A DNA stretch of 64,000 nucleotides, taken from assembly GCF_001721645.1 (NCBI RefSeq), contig NZ_CP017141.1, forward strand, positions 5,704,001 through 5,768,000, read 5' to 3'. This document shows, one piece after another, positions 1 to 9,630 of this stretch (the stretch's first letter is position 1; each line of letters begins with the position of its first letter). The position numbers and the translations under genes were made by a program. The notes under the pieces are model-generated. The model saw only the letters and a list, made by a program, of their open reading frames with translations, was not told where the DNA came from and made no database searches. The stretch comes from Pedobacter steynii. Its GTDB lineage: Bacteria > Bacteroidota > Bacteroidia > Sphingobacteriales > Sphingobacteriaceae.

Positions 1-661
1 TATCCAGGAGGTCATTTCTTTTCCTGATCAGCTTTGCCGCATTTTTACCAGGATGAACCAGAGATGGACTATTCGGAAGGACAGCCAGAGTAGCCATTTC
101 TCCCCAGGATAAACTTCCGGCAGCTCTCCCAAAGTACCGCCAGGAAGCCGCCTCCAGACCAACCACATTGCTGCCAAAAGGAGCATTTGCAGCATATAAT
201 TTAAGGATATCAGTTTTAGAATGGGTAAGTTCAAGACGAAAAGCCAATATCACCTCAATCAGCTTTTGCCAGACCGTACGACTTTCTTTCCGCGACAGGC
301 GGATGACCTGCATCGTCAAAGTGCTGCCGCCGCTCACCACACCTTTGGCTTTCAGGTTCTGCCGCATTGCCCTGGCCATTGCCAGGAAATCTACTCCAGG
401 GTGATTGAAAAAGCGTTTATCTTCAAAGGCCACGATACATTGTTCGAATTTTCCCGGAATACTATCCGCAACAGGAAACCTCCATTGCCCGTCTTTGGCA
501 ATAGCTGCACTCAATAAAGTCCCATTCGAAGCTTCTACTACATATGAAGTAGGACTTAAGAATAATTTTGATGGCAAAAGAAACCAAAACCAGCATAGCA
601 ATAAAATACAAATGATATCGCTGACTACCAGTTTTGGTTCGTAACTGAACTTTTTAAACAT
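1..661 (-). CDS. pbpC: Penicillin-binding protein 1C, N-terminal part (runs off the window)
   Basis: Bifunctional peptidoglycan glycosyltransferase/transpeptidase of the PBP1C type, anchored in the inner membrane and acting in the periplasm. The first 220 codons are present, read from ATG at 661; the frame is open through position 1, so the rest lies outside the window. A short cytoplasmic tail and one hydrophobic anchor (about residues 13-35) are followed by the GT51 glycosyltransferase domain: EDKRFFNHPG at residues 80-89 (E80 is the expected catalytic Glu) and GGSTLTMQ at 111-118. The tail LAVLPNSPSLVHPG is typical of PBP1C. The ATG lies one base after the stop of the alpha-2-macroglobulin gene, so the two are almost certainly translationally coupled. 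The same pair, with the same partner, is found in many Gram-negatives. The transpeptidase half cannot be assessed here. Confidence 0.93.
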   Translation of the reverse strand, partial: MFKKFSYEPKLVVSDIICILLLCWFWFLLPSKLFLSPTSYVVEASNGTLLSAAIAKDGQWRFPVADSIPGKFEQCIVAFEDKRFFNHPGVDFLAMARAMRQNLKAKGVVSGGSTLTMQVIRLSRKESRTVWQKLIEVILAFRLELTHSKTDILKLYAANAPFGSNVVGLEAASWRYFGRAAGSLSWGEMATLAVLPNSPSLVHPGKNAAKLIRKRNDLLD

Positions 662-662
662 G

Positions 663-3600
663 CTACTTAATTACCTGCACCCATTTCCCTGCCGTAGTTG
701 CACTGATATTGTTATTATACATCGCTTCACACTGAACGGCAGAAAGGTAATAACGACCGATATAGGAAGCGTTTAACAGCACTTTATAGATAACTGTCTC
801 ATTCTCCCTCAGGTTGAAGTAAGTGAATACACGATCGTCTCTGATGTCTCTATACGTATATGGCGAAGAAGCAACTGCACTTTCGCTGTCGTTAATCCTG
901 TTGTTGATGATCTCCCAGCCGGAAGGGAAGATCTGTGTTAGTGCCATTTGCTCATAATAGCCCATTCTTCCCGGATTTTTAATCGTTACCTCAGCATAAA
1001 AATCCGTTCCCTGTTTTAAGGTAGAAGGATCAAGCGATTTTCCATTTAACAACTTGTAATCGATATTCATTTCTAAAGCTTCTGCGTTATTCGGCAGGAA
1101 GTTGTTCTGCCCAGCCGAGGGTTGTCCCTGAAGGATCAGACGTCCAAACAGCACACGGTCGCCTGTATTGCTGATCATTACGCCATTTCCCTTAAAGGTC
1201 AAATCGGTAACGTTCATGAACTGTGCAGAGTTTACGGTTCCGCTTTTTCCATCAATCTTATAATTGTATTTCAATGAACTTGAACTCGTATTTGCCCCAC
1301 AGAATTTGGCAATGGCCAGTAAACTATAAGCGGTAGTCTGTGTGCTGTACCAATCGTCCCTGCCCAGTTTAGCGGCCAATGGCTGAATGAGTTTTGCAGC
1401 ATCTCCTTTTCGGCCCAGAAGGGTCAGGGTTTCCAGGATCATCGCCTGATCACGTACGTCAGACCCATAAGTTCCACCCATCTGGTTATAAGGTTTTACT
1501 TCTGTAGCCAATCCTCTGATCAGGCTATTTGCCGCATCTGTTTGCCCGGCAAGCTTATAAGCAGCAGCCAGTCTCCACTTCGCTGTTTCAGAGAGATACT
1601 GGAAGGCTTTCAGTCTGTTCATTGCCGCCATTTCCGGTCTTTTAGCCAGGGCAAGCACATATAAACGATAAGACTGGGAAAGATCCCCGCCATAGAAATT
1701 ACTGCTGTTTGGCGCCCAGTTGGTTGCTTTGCCTTTTAAGTAACGTAACAATTCGTCCAGCATTCCTACCGGAAGGGTATAACCTGCATTTTGTGCCTCA
1801 ACAAGGAAGTGACTGGCATAATTACTTCCCCATTCGTCGGAAGTACCTGCTCCCGGCCAGTAGCCTAATCCGCCATCGCCGGTCTGGAAGCCCCGCAATT
1901 TATTAATCCCCGCTTTCAGGTTTCTTTCCGTTGTTACTTTCTGCTGCTCTGTTAAAGGTGTCAGCTTATTCAGAAACAGTTGTGGAAATACCCCCGATGT
2001 AGTTTGCTCCACACAACCGTGTGGATATTGCATCAGGTAGCTGAGGCGCTTTTTAAGATTGATCGGAGGGATGGCAGACAACTCCACACTTCCGGTATTT
2101 GTTCCTGCCATGCCTACAGGCTGATAAGAAGTACCCCAGTTTTTACCTGGCTCGATCACAATAGGTACCACATTGGTCACATATGGATTCGGATTTCTGA
2201 TGTCAAGCTCCACGTCATACGCAGTTTTCTCAGCACCACTTTGCGCAATCAGTTTTACTTTGGCTATGCCTGTTATTTCAGGAACTTTGATTTCAAAATA
2301 AGCCATTTGCTCTCCTGGTTGTTTGAAGCTGAGCTGCTGGGTTTTACTACCGATCACTTCCAGGTTTGAAGATTGCAATTGTAAGCTTACATTCTTCAGG
2401 TTTTTTTCTGTGGCAAATACCGTTGCAGGCAGAGTAAAGCTTTCACCAGGACCGATCACCCTTGGAAGGGTAGCCAGCAACATCAGTGGTTTCTTCACCT
2501 GTACACTTTTTTCGGCAAAACCATAAGCGCCATCCTGACCGGCAACTACCATCGCCCTGACCGCACCTATATATTGAGGCAGTTTAAATTTATGGGTATT
2601 GCTTGATCCTTTAGACAAAGCAAAAGGCCCCAGATATTTCACTACCGGAACAAACCGGTTGGCTTTCGCAGGGTTCAGGTTTTTATTGATACTGCCATCA
2701 CCACCGATGCTCAGGATTCTTTCAAGATTGCCTCCCCATGCACCCAGGACATAGTCAAATAAATCCCATGTTTTTACGCCCAAACCTTCACGGGCATAAA
2801 AGATACCATGAGGATCAGGAGTTTTAAACCTGGTGAGGTCCAGTAAACCCTCATCTACAATGGCAACGGTATAAGTCATCGCTTTTCCATTTTGCTCGGT
2901 TATGGTAATGCTGCTTTCCGTTTCCGGTTTCAGTTTATCCGCCATTTTGATCAACGGTTTCAAAATCGTTTCCGGGTCTTCAATTAATAATGGAATAGCG
3001 CCATACATCCGGATTGGAAGGTCATTCAGTGTTTGTGCATGCGGTTGTAATAAAGTCACATTAGCAAACACGTTGGGAGCCATATTCTTCTCTGCCTTAA
3101 ACTTAAATTGCGTTTGTCCGGCTTTGGTATCAGTCCAGAAGGTTTTCAATACTTTACTTCCATTTTCAATAGAAATCAAAGCTCTGCCGTCTTTTCCTGA
3201 AGGAATGGTCAGCACAATATCTTCGCCTACTTTAAATTTGGTTTTATTCGCCGTGAAGGAAAGCATGGATGCCTCAGTAGGGTTACTGCTTTGTTCACGC
3301 TGTGCCCATCCCGGCCAATCGATATATACTGATTTACCAGATACATGGCCACCATTGTGGTCCCTTACAATGATCATATAACGGCCCCATTCCGGCTCTT
3401 CAATTCTCAGGTTCCAGCTGGCTTTACCGCCACTGATCTGAACAGTTTCTTTTTTGATCAGTTTGTTATAAGAGTTCTGTGTAAAATTGGCAAACGAATT
3501 TTCATTGTCCTGTTCCCACCACCAGCGCCACTGCACTTTATACAGCTCCACATCTACAGATTTTGATCCAGCCAGCAATTTGCCATCCCGGTTGACATTC

Positions 3601-6251
3601 ACAATGTCTATCTTATGGTTCTGTCCGGTCAGCAACATACCACTCAGGCGATCTCCTTCGGGAGTTTTAATCCCGTAGTAGTCCGTATAAACATGGTAAG
3701 GTATACTAAAATTATCTATACTGAAGTTTCCACCTGCCTCGAATACTTTAATTGCAAAATTAGCCCTGAGCATTCCAGGAGCACTATTGTTTTCATTTAA
3801 ATTGGTATTTACAGCCGCGGTTCCATTCTCGTTCAGGGTTCCTTCAAAAATGGTTTTCACCTGCGATTGAAAGGATACCGTAGGGTTGTCAAAACTATAG
3901 CTTTCAAACCCCTTAAAAGTGGTTTGCATGGTATTCAGGCTAACATCAACCTTGGCTTTCAGGTGTTTGCCCGGGGCACCAAACAGCCAGGCTGCCGAAA
4001 GGGTTGCTGAAGCTCCGTTTCCTACACCAAGGTAAGGTCGGTTGCCATAATCAAAGTTGATTTTAAGCCTGTTCGGCATTACGGTTTCAATCTTAATTGT
4101 TTTAGAGAATGTTGCACCGCCGGCTTTTACCTTTGCCAGCCAGTTTCCGGTAGGGGCCGTACTTTCGGTAGCCGTTTTAAAAGCATAATATCCATTTAAT
4201 GGTTTTCCATTGATGGCTCTTTTAACGAGTTGTCCCTGTGGATTATAAAACTCAAAAGTGACTGGATAACCTCCTGGTAATTTTTTCAGTTTATCTTCCA
4301 GAATAAAGGAAAGAAATACCGAATCTCCGGGGCGCCAGACGCCACGTTCACCATAGATAAATCCTTTTAAACCATTTTGCACCACATCACCACCCACATC
4401 GAACCTGCTTAACGGAAGCGAGCTTCCATCATCAAGCTTGAGGTAACCCCGCTCATCGCCATTCCTGGCAATTAACAGGAATGGTTTTTTCTTCAAATCA
4501 AATGAAGCCATTCCATCTCCGTCTGTTTTCACCGTATGGATCACCTGTTTTTGATAATCCAGCAATTCCAAAGTAACACCACTCAATGTTTTAGCGGTCA
4601 AAAGATCGGTAGCAATGATCATCATACTGTTGTCATTACCGCGTTTCGCGATCAGTCCGATATTAGAAGCAATCAGGTTTCTGCTGGCCCAGCGTTCACT
4701 GGTATAATAGGAAGGGGTACATGGATTATCCCGATCTTCCCAACGGTAGTTATTGGGATAATTGTTGGCATAACGGGTCCAGAAATCGTCGTCTTCATCT
4801 ATCTTTTCTCCATAGCCACCGTAGTCGCCGTAATCTCCCTCGGTATCTCCGTCTTCGGCTTTGGTCTCTACACATTTAAAGACGTTATATTCTCTTCTGA
4901 AACCAACCGTTACCCGATACATGGCACCCGGTTCTGTACGGATAATTTTATCCAGATCCAGGGTAAATCTATTTTTCTTATGCAGGTCCAATGCCTTATC
5001 TTCATCCAAACGAATGGTCTTCTGAACAATGGGCTTACCCACACGTCGTAATTCCTGTCCGTCTTTGTAATTATTGGTCTGGAAAAATTGCGGGATATTG
5101 TTTTCGTAGATCTTGATCACTGTTACATCTACCGCTTTTAAATTTACCGCTTCAAAGGGCAGTACCAGTTTACCTGAAGTAGGGAGGATACTACCACTTC
5201 CTGCAATGGTTACTGAAGGTAGCTTATTTTCAAAAACAATATTTGCAGTTTTAGCTGAAGGCAGCTTAACATTATTGATATTTTCGACACCGGCATTTAC
5301 GGTTAGTGCATAATTGCCTTCCAGCGACTCCGCCGAATAAATTTTCACCTGACTGGCATCAATGGTGAACCTAAGGTCAGACAGTTGGGCAAGGGTGATC
5401 AGTCCACTCAGGTCCTGCGCGACATGAACAGGCTCAGAAAACTGAACCAGTGCAAAATCTTCCAGATCCTGTACCGCTTTCATGTTTAATATTTTGAAAA
5501 CACCCTGAGCAGGGACCTCCAATACCTCTTCACCTTTACCTGGTGCATTAATTGCATCACCGGACCAGATTAATTTTAATGGGTTATCTTTTTTTGTTTT
5601 CCTGATGCTGTCGATGCTGAAAGTAGAGGTGTTTTTAGCAGGATTGTGTTGCCATTTCACTTTCAGGGATTGAGAGAAGTCTATCTTCAGGGACTTTTCA
5701 ATTTGTTTAGGATCTTCCTGATCAGAAGTCAATACTTCTCCGCTTAATTTCATATAATCCAGCGCAGTATTGTTCTGAGAAACCAGTCCATTCTGACTCA
5801 GGCTCATTCCCGGATTGATTACCCTGAAATTAAATTCAAATTCCTCCAGGTCTTTTTCTGTCTCTGTTACTTTATTAAGCTGGAAGGTCGCCTCGTAATC
5901 TTCCCCGGGTTTTAAAGGCTCATCCGGTCTGAACTCCAGGGTTTGAGCATCTATCCAATAGGTTTTCCCTTTTACAGAAGGGGAGAAGCTAAAGAGGTCC
6001 CGGGAATCAGCCACCCCGATATCACTCATGGTTTTCACCTGACTGGCGAGGTGGAGCCGTATAAAACTTTTCTTGGAAACGGTTCCGGAGGTATAGGCTT
6101 CTATGTATTTTGAGTAAGCCTGGTTATAATCTTTTGGTCTTTCTTTTTTAAAAAAGAAGAGGGAAGCAATGCCAATAACGATTGCCGCTACTGATCCGAT
6201 AATAATTCCTTTTTTATTCTTTTGAATAAACGGGGATTGCGTGAATTTCAT
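663..6251 (-). CDS. Alpha-2-macroglobulin family protein (membrane-anchored, thioester type)
   Basis: Large periplasmic protease trap, 1862 aa, close to the usual length for Bacteroidota members. An N-terminal hydrophobic segment (about residues 15-34) anchors it in the inner membrane; no lipobox is visible, unlike E. coli YfhM. A series of macroglobulin-like beta domains follows, then the A2M domain and an alpha/alpha thioester domain with the sequence PHGCVEQ. Its C-x-E-Q (C1413 to Q1416) is the internal thioester that covalently captures attacking proteases. Around residues 462-490 there is an acidic Gly/Tyr/Asp-rich stretch ending in DEDDDFW, probably a flexible insertion between domains. 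The gene is followed directly by pbpC, consistent with a known partnership in which the trap guards the envelope where PBP1C repairs it. Proteases targeted by this protein are unknown. Confidence 0.93.
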   Translation of the reverse strand: MKFTQSPFIQKNKKGIIIGSVAAIVIGIASLFFFKKERPKDYNQAYSKYIEAYTSGTVSKKSFIRLHLASQVKTMSDIGVADSRDLFSFSPSVKGKTYWIDAQTLEFRPDEPLKPGEDYEATFQLNKVTETEKDLEEFEFNFRVINPGMSLSQNGLVSQNNTALDYMKLSGEVLTSDQEDPKQIEKSLKIDFSQSLKVKWQHNPAKNTSTFSIDSIRKTKKDNPLKLIWSGDAINAPGKGEEVLEVPAQGVFKILNMKAVQDLEDFALVQFSEPVHVAQDLSGLITLAQLSDLRFTIDASQVKIYSAESLEGNYALTVNAGVENINNVKLPSAKTANIVFENKLPSVTIAGSGSILPTSGKLVLPFEAVNLKAVDVTVIKIYENNIPQFFQTNNYKDGQELRRVGKPIVQKTIRLDEDKALDLHKKNRFTLDLDKIIRTEPGAMYRVTVGFRREYNVFKCVETKAEDGDTEGDYGDYGGYGEKIDEDDDFWTRYANNYPNNYRWEDRDNPCTPSYYTSERWASRNLIASNIGLIAKRGNDNSMMIIATDLLTAKTLSGVTLELLDYQKQVIHTVKTDGDGMASFDLKKKPFLLIARNGDERGYLKLDDGSSLPLSRFDVGGDVVQNGLKGFIYGERGVWRPGDSVFLSFILEDKLKKLPGGYPVTFEFYNPQGQLVKRAINGKPLNGYYAFKTATESTAPTGNWLAKVKAGGATFSKTIKIETVMPNRLKINFDYGNRPYLGVGNGASATLSAAWLFGAPGKHLKAKVDVSLNTMQTTFKGFESYSFDNPTVSFQSQVKTIFEGTLNENGTAAVNTNLNENNSAPGMLRANFAIKVFEAGGNFSIDNFSIPYHVYTDYYGIKTPEGDRLSGMLLTGQNHKIDIVNVNRDGKLLAGSKSVDVELYKVQWRWWWEQDNENSFANFTQNSYNKLIKKETVQISGGKASWNLRIEEPEWGRYMIIVRDHNGGHVSGKSVYIDWPGWAQREQSSNPTEASMLSFTANKTKFKVGEDIVLTIPSGKDGRALISIENGSKVLKTFWTDTKAGQTQFKFKAEKNMAPNVFANVTLLQPHAQTLNDLPIRMYGAIPLLIEDPETILKPLIKMADKLKPETESSITITEQNGKAMTYTVAIVDEGLLDLTRFKTPDPHGIFYAREGLGVKTWDLFDYVLGAWGGNLERILSIGGDGSINKNLNPAKANRFVPVVKYLGPFALSKGSSNTHKFKLPQYIGAVRAMVVAGQDGAYGFAEKSVQVKKPLMLLATLPRVIGPGESFTLPATVFATEKNLKNVSLQLQSSNLEVIGSKTQQLSFKQPGEQMAYFEIKVPEITGIAKVKLIAQSGAEKTAYDVELDIRNPNPYVTNVVPIVIEPGKNWGTSYQPVGMAGTNTGSVELSAIPPINLKKRLSYLMQYPHGCVEQTTSGVFPQLFLNKLTPLTEQQKVTTERNLKAGINKLRGFQTGDGGLGYWPGAGTSDEWGSNYASHFLVEAQNAGYTLPVGMLDELLRYLKGKATNWAPNSSNFYGGDLSQSYRLYVLALAKRPEMAAMNRLKAFQYLSETAKWRLAAAYKLAGQTDAANSLIRGLATEVKPYNQMGGTYGSDVRDQAMILETLTLLGRKGDAAKLIQPLAAKLGRDDWYSTQTTAYSLLAIAKFCGANTSSSSLKYNYKIDGKSGTVNSAQFMNVTDLTFKGNGVMISNTGDRVLFGRLILQGQPSAGQNNFLPNNAEALEMNIDYKLLNGKSLDPSTLKQGTDFYAEVTIKNPGRMGYYEQMALTQIFPSGWEIINNRINDSESAVASSPYTYRDIRDDRVFTYFNLRENETVIYKVLLNASYIGRYYLSAVQCEAMYNNNISATTAGKWVQVIK

Positions 6252-6324
6252 ACACTTTTATAGTAAAGTTGGAGATGTGTACGAAAATTAGCAAAAAGGA
6301 TTGGTATAGGAAACTAAACCGAAA

Positions 6325-6729
6325 TTATTTTATCATCACCCCCGGCATATTTACCAATGGGATACGGATCAGGTTATCATCAACGATACTTTCAGGAAGA
6401 AAAATAAACTTTTTATCATAGATCACCTCGTCCAGGTAATAGCTTAACCAATATTCGTTGGTTAAACCAAAAACTTCAGGATCTATCGCTTCAACGCCGG
6501 CAAAAGAGCGCGGCTGAAGGTCTCCCAATGAATGTCTGAGTACAGAGGTTTGTACCATTCTGCCATCCTTTTCACCATAGCCTTTAGAGCTGATCAAAAC
6601 GTTCTTCAGTGGCTTATCCTTAAGATTAACCAGGTACACTGTCCAGTTCTTTACTTCAGGACTTTCACTCTTCAACACCACTGCAATGGCAATGTCTTCT
6701 ACTATATTTTCAGGGAGATCTTTCTTCAT
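6325..6729 (-). CDS. Conserved hypothetical protein, 134 aa
   Basis: I do not recognise a named family. The 134-residue protein has no signal peptide or membrane segment, is acidic, and reads like an alternating beta-strand domain (TVYLVNLKDKPLKNVLISSKGY, then LRHSLGDLQPRSFAGVEAI) with well-conserved-looking hydrophobic spacing. It begins 22 bp after the topA stop on the same strand and ends about 70 bp before the alpha-2-macroglobulin start, so it is probably co-transcribed with topA. I recall similar short proteins near topA in other Bacteroidota, but I cannot confirm this here. Coding potential is supported by codon use like that of its neighbours. Function unknown. Confidence 0.75.
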   Translation of the reverse strand: MKKDLPENIVEDIAIAVVLKSESPEVKNWTVYLVNLKDKPLKNVLISSKGYGEKDGRMVQTSVLRHSLGDLQPRSFAGVEAIDPEVFGLTNEYWLSYYLDEVIYDKKFIFLPESIVDDNLIRIPLVNMPGVMIK

Positions 6730-6751
6730 ATCTGCATTAAGCAGGGCAAGC

Positions 6752-9331
6752 CTACTTTTTCGTTACTGCTGCTTTCTTTTTTGCCGGAGCCTTTTTTGCC
6801 GGGCTCTTCGCCGCTGCTTTTTTCTTGGCCGCTTTAGGTTCGAAAGCATTTGGTACCTGTTCTACAATTAGTTTCTTTACTTCTTCAAGAGATACACCAG
6901 CAAGGTCTTCAGGAGTATATTTTTCTCCTGTAGCCGGGTTTTTACCCAGTTTCAGCATGTCTTTACCGAAACGGATGAAAGGTCCCCATCTGCCGTTTTC
7001 AATGGCAATCTTTTCTGCTGTCCATTGCTGGATAAACCGGTTTGCTTCCTTCTCTACCTTTTTACCGATCAGTTCTTCGATATCTTTCTGGCTCAGGAAA
7101 TCAAAGTTATAAGCTTTAGGTACGTTGATGAAGAGGTCATTCCATTTGATAAAAGGACCAAAACGACCTTTACCTTTAGTAACCGGTAAACTTTCATAAT
7201 GCGCCACAGGTGCATCAGCATTTACCTTTTCAGCAATAATTTCGATGGCACGGTCTCTGTCTACCGACAGCGGATCTTCGTTTTTAGGAATGGAAATGTA
7301 GGCATCGCCCCATTTCACATATGGACCAAAACGGCCCACCCCCACAGAAACTTCTTTACCTTCGTAATCTTCCAGCTGGAAAGGAAGTTTAAACTGTTCC
7401 AATGCATCCTCAAGTGTTACCGTGGCTACAGACTGTGATTTGGATAAGCTTGCATAACGCGGTTTTTCCTCATCATCATTCTGTCCGATCTGCACCAATG
7501 GTCCGAATTTACCCACTTTAGCATATACATTTTTTCCCGAAACAGGATCAATTCCCAATAAACGCTCTCCGTTGGCACGGTCTGCATTCTCAAGGGTAGT
7601 TTCTACTTCCAAATGGAAAGGAGTATAGAAGGAGTGGAGCATTTTTGTCCATTCCTGAAGCCCCTGGGCAATTTCATCAAATTCCTTTTCTACGTTCGCA
7701 GTGAAATTAAAATCGACAATTCCTTTAAAATGTTCGACCAGGAAGTCATTTACAACTTCGCCGATATCTGTAGGGAAAAGCTTTGATTTCTCTGCCCCTG
7801 TAATTTCTGTTTTTATCTGTTTAGTCACCACGCCATTGCTCAGTACGATTGCACTGAAGGAACGCTGACGACCATCACGGTCTTCTTTAACCACGTAACC
7901 ACGGTTCTGAATCGTAGAGATGGTAGGCGCATACGTGGAAGGCCGCCCAATGCCAAGTTCTTCCAGTTTCTTGATCATACTTGCCTCAGTATATCTGGCA
8001 GGAGGACGGGAGAAACGCTCCGTTGCATTCATCTCTTTCAGGCTCAGTTCCTGTCCTTTGGACAATGGAGGAAGCATGTTGTTCCCTTCGGAATCTTCCA
8101 CATCTTCTTCATCGCTTGATTCCAGGTATACCTTTAAGAAACCATCAAATCTGAGTACTTCACCTTCAGCAACCAGATTTTCTTTACGTGTACTGATGGC
8201 AATCTGTGCTGTTGTTTTTTCAAACAACGCTTCGCTCATCTGTGAAGCAATGGCACGCTTCCAGATCAATTCATATAAGCGTTGTTCCGAACTATCGCCG
8301 GGTACGGTATGGTGGTTGAAATAAGTAGGGCGGATGGCTTCGTGAGCTTCCTGTGCACCTGCTGTTTTCGTTTTATAAGTTCTGATCTGATGGTATTTAT
8401 CACCCCATGCCGATTTGATCTCTGCTGAAGCAGCTTGTAATGCAGTTTCAGAAAGGTTTACCGAATCGGTACGCATATAGGTGATTCTTCCACTTTCGTA
8501 CAGGCGCTGTGCTACCTGCATCGTCCTTGACACTGAATATCCCAGTTTACGAGAGGCTTCCTGTTGTAAGGTCGAAGTAGTGAAAGGAGGAGCAGGGTTT
8601 CTTTTCGCAGGTCTGGTTTCCAGACTATCCACGCTAAAACCTGCTTTAATACAATCATTTAAAAATTTCTCTGCATCAGCTTCCAGCTCAAAACGCTGGG
8701 GCAATTCGGCCTTTACTACTTCCTTACCTTTTCCGGTACTGAACTGTGCAGAAACTTTAAATGCCGCAGTAGCATTAAATTTATTGACTTCTCTTTCTCT
8801 GTCTACAATCAAACGAACAGCCACAGACTGTACCCGCCCGGCAGATAAAGAAGGTTTTATTTTTTTCCATAAAACAGGGGAGAGCTCAAAACCTACCAGT
8901 CTGTCCAATACGCGTCTGGCTTGCTGGGCATTCACGAGGTTATAATCTATCGTACGAGGAGTTTCTATTGCCTTTAATATGGCAGGCTTTGTAATCTCGT
9001 GAAAGACAATCCTTTTCGTTTTATTTTCTTTTAATCCTAATGTTTCGTATAAATGCCATGAAATCGCTTCTCCCTCACGGTCCTCATCGGACGCGAGCCA
9101 TACCATTTCGGCCTCCTTCGCTAATTTCTTAAGTTCTGCTACGACCTGTTTTTTATCTGCAGGAACCTCATAGGTCTGGGCGAAATTATTGGCTACATCA
9201 ATACCCATGTCCCCCTTTACCAAATCCCGGATATGCCCGTAACTTGATTTAACAAGGAAATCTTTTCCTAAATACCCTTCGATGGTTTTAGCTTTTGCAG
9301 GTGACTCAACTATTAATAAATTCTTCGCCAT
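6752..9331 (-). CDS. topA: DNA topoisomerase I (type IA)
   Basis: Relaxes negative supercoils by cutting one strand through a 5'-phosphotyrosine link. The 859-aa protein starts with the Toprim domain (LLIVESPAKAKTIE, E9; DEDREGE with D82 and D84, the Mg-binding acidic residues). The active-site Tyr is Y285 in ITYMRTDS. The C-terminal part contains four repeats with an FGP/WGP core (KFGPLVQIG, RFGPYVKWG, RFGPFIKW, RWGPFIRFG) in place of the zinc fingers of the E. coli enzyme. It ends in a Lys/Ala/Pro-rich tail of about 30 residues that probably contacts DNA electrostatically. The length is normal for Bacteroidota. Upstream is a candidate promoter with both -33 and -7 elements. Confidence 0.97.
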   Translation of the reverse strand: MAKNLLIVESPAKAKTIEGYLGKDFLVKSSYGHIRDLVKGDMGIDVANNFAQTYEVPADKKQVVAELKKLAKEAEMVWLASDEDREGEAISWHLYETLGLKENKTKRIVFHEITKPAILKAIETPRTIDYNLVNAQQARRVLDRLVGFELSPVLWKKIKPSLSAGRVQSVAVRLIVDREREVNKFNATAAFKVSAQFSTGKGKEVVKAELPQRFELEADAEKFLNDCIKAGFSVDSLETRPAKRNPAPPFTTSTLQQEASRKLGYSVSRTMQVAQRLYESGRITYMRTDSVNLSETALQAASAEIKSAWGDKYHQIRTYKTKTAGAQEAHEAIRPTYFNHHTVPGDSSEQRLYELIWKRAIASQMSEALFEKTTAQIAISTRKENLVAEGEVLRFDGFLKVYLESSDEEDVEDSEGNNMLPPLSKGQELSLKEMNATERFSRPPARYTEASMIKKLEELGIGRPSTYAPTISTIQNRGYVVKEDRDGRQRSFSAIVLSNGVVTKQIKTEITGAEKSKLFPTDIGEVVNDFLVEHFKGIVDFNFTANVEKEFDEIAQGLQEWTKMLHSFYTPFHLEVETTLENADRANGERLLGIDPVSGKNVYAKVGKFGPLVQIGQNDDEEKPRYASLSKSQSVATVTLEDALEQFKLPFQLEDYEGKEVSVGVGRFGPYVKWGDAYISIPKNEDPLSVDRDRAIEIIAEKVNADAPVAHYESLPVTKGKGRFGPFIKWNDLFINVPKAYNFDFLSQKDIEELIGKKVEKEANRFIQQWTAEKIAIENGRWGPFIRFGKDMLKLGKNPATGEKYTPEDLAGVSLEEVKKLIVEQVPNAFEPKAAKKKAAAKSPAKKAPAKKKAAVTKK

Positions 9332-9630
9332 TCAGAACGTTTTTCTGCAAATAAAGCTATAAATAAGGCTAATTTCAAAATTCGACACGACTTTTATAGT
9401 AATAATATTTGTAAATGTGTCATTTTACCCATGATAAAGTGGTGACTTAGAGCATATTTAAACCAAAATGAGAACCATACTCTTTTACAGGGACCGCTTC
9501 CGCCGGGCTTTCTTCCTGATCCGCCTGCAGCAGGATGCCGGAAACAACCGGATCATATCTTTACTATTTAATTATATATATTAAATCTTTTTGTGCTTAA
9601 CTTCGTTTATACATTATAAAAAAACCAAGA
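9332..9630. other. Intergenic region between divergent topA and gpx
   Basis: This 299-bp gap between divergent genes holds the topA promoter candidate at its left end. The middle (about 9468-9550) is noticeably richer in G+C than its flanks and carries a 38-codon ORF (9468-9584, see findings). The right end is AT-rich; TAACTTCG (9598-9605), one mismatch from TAnnTTTG, could be the gpx -7 element. No tRNA-like or terminator-like fold is visible. Confidence 0.4.
9348..9379 (-). promoter_or_regulatory. Candidate topA promoter
   Basis: On the minus strand TTTG (9379-9376) is followed after 20 nt by TTTATTTG (9355-9348). This is the Bacteroidota -33/-7 arrangement with one mismatch to TAnnTTTG. 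The -7 box ends 16 nt before the topA ATG, giving a leader of roughly 10 nt. This is the only place in the window where I find both boxes at near-consensus spacing. Confidence 0.5.

Noticed and set aside
168..644. Three overlapping plus-strand ORFs opposite pbpC
   Set aside because: They are antisense shadows of the pbpC frame, with rare-looking composition (Cys/Ser/His-rich) and no domain features.
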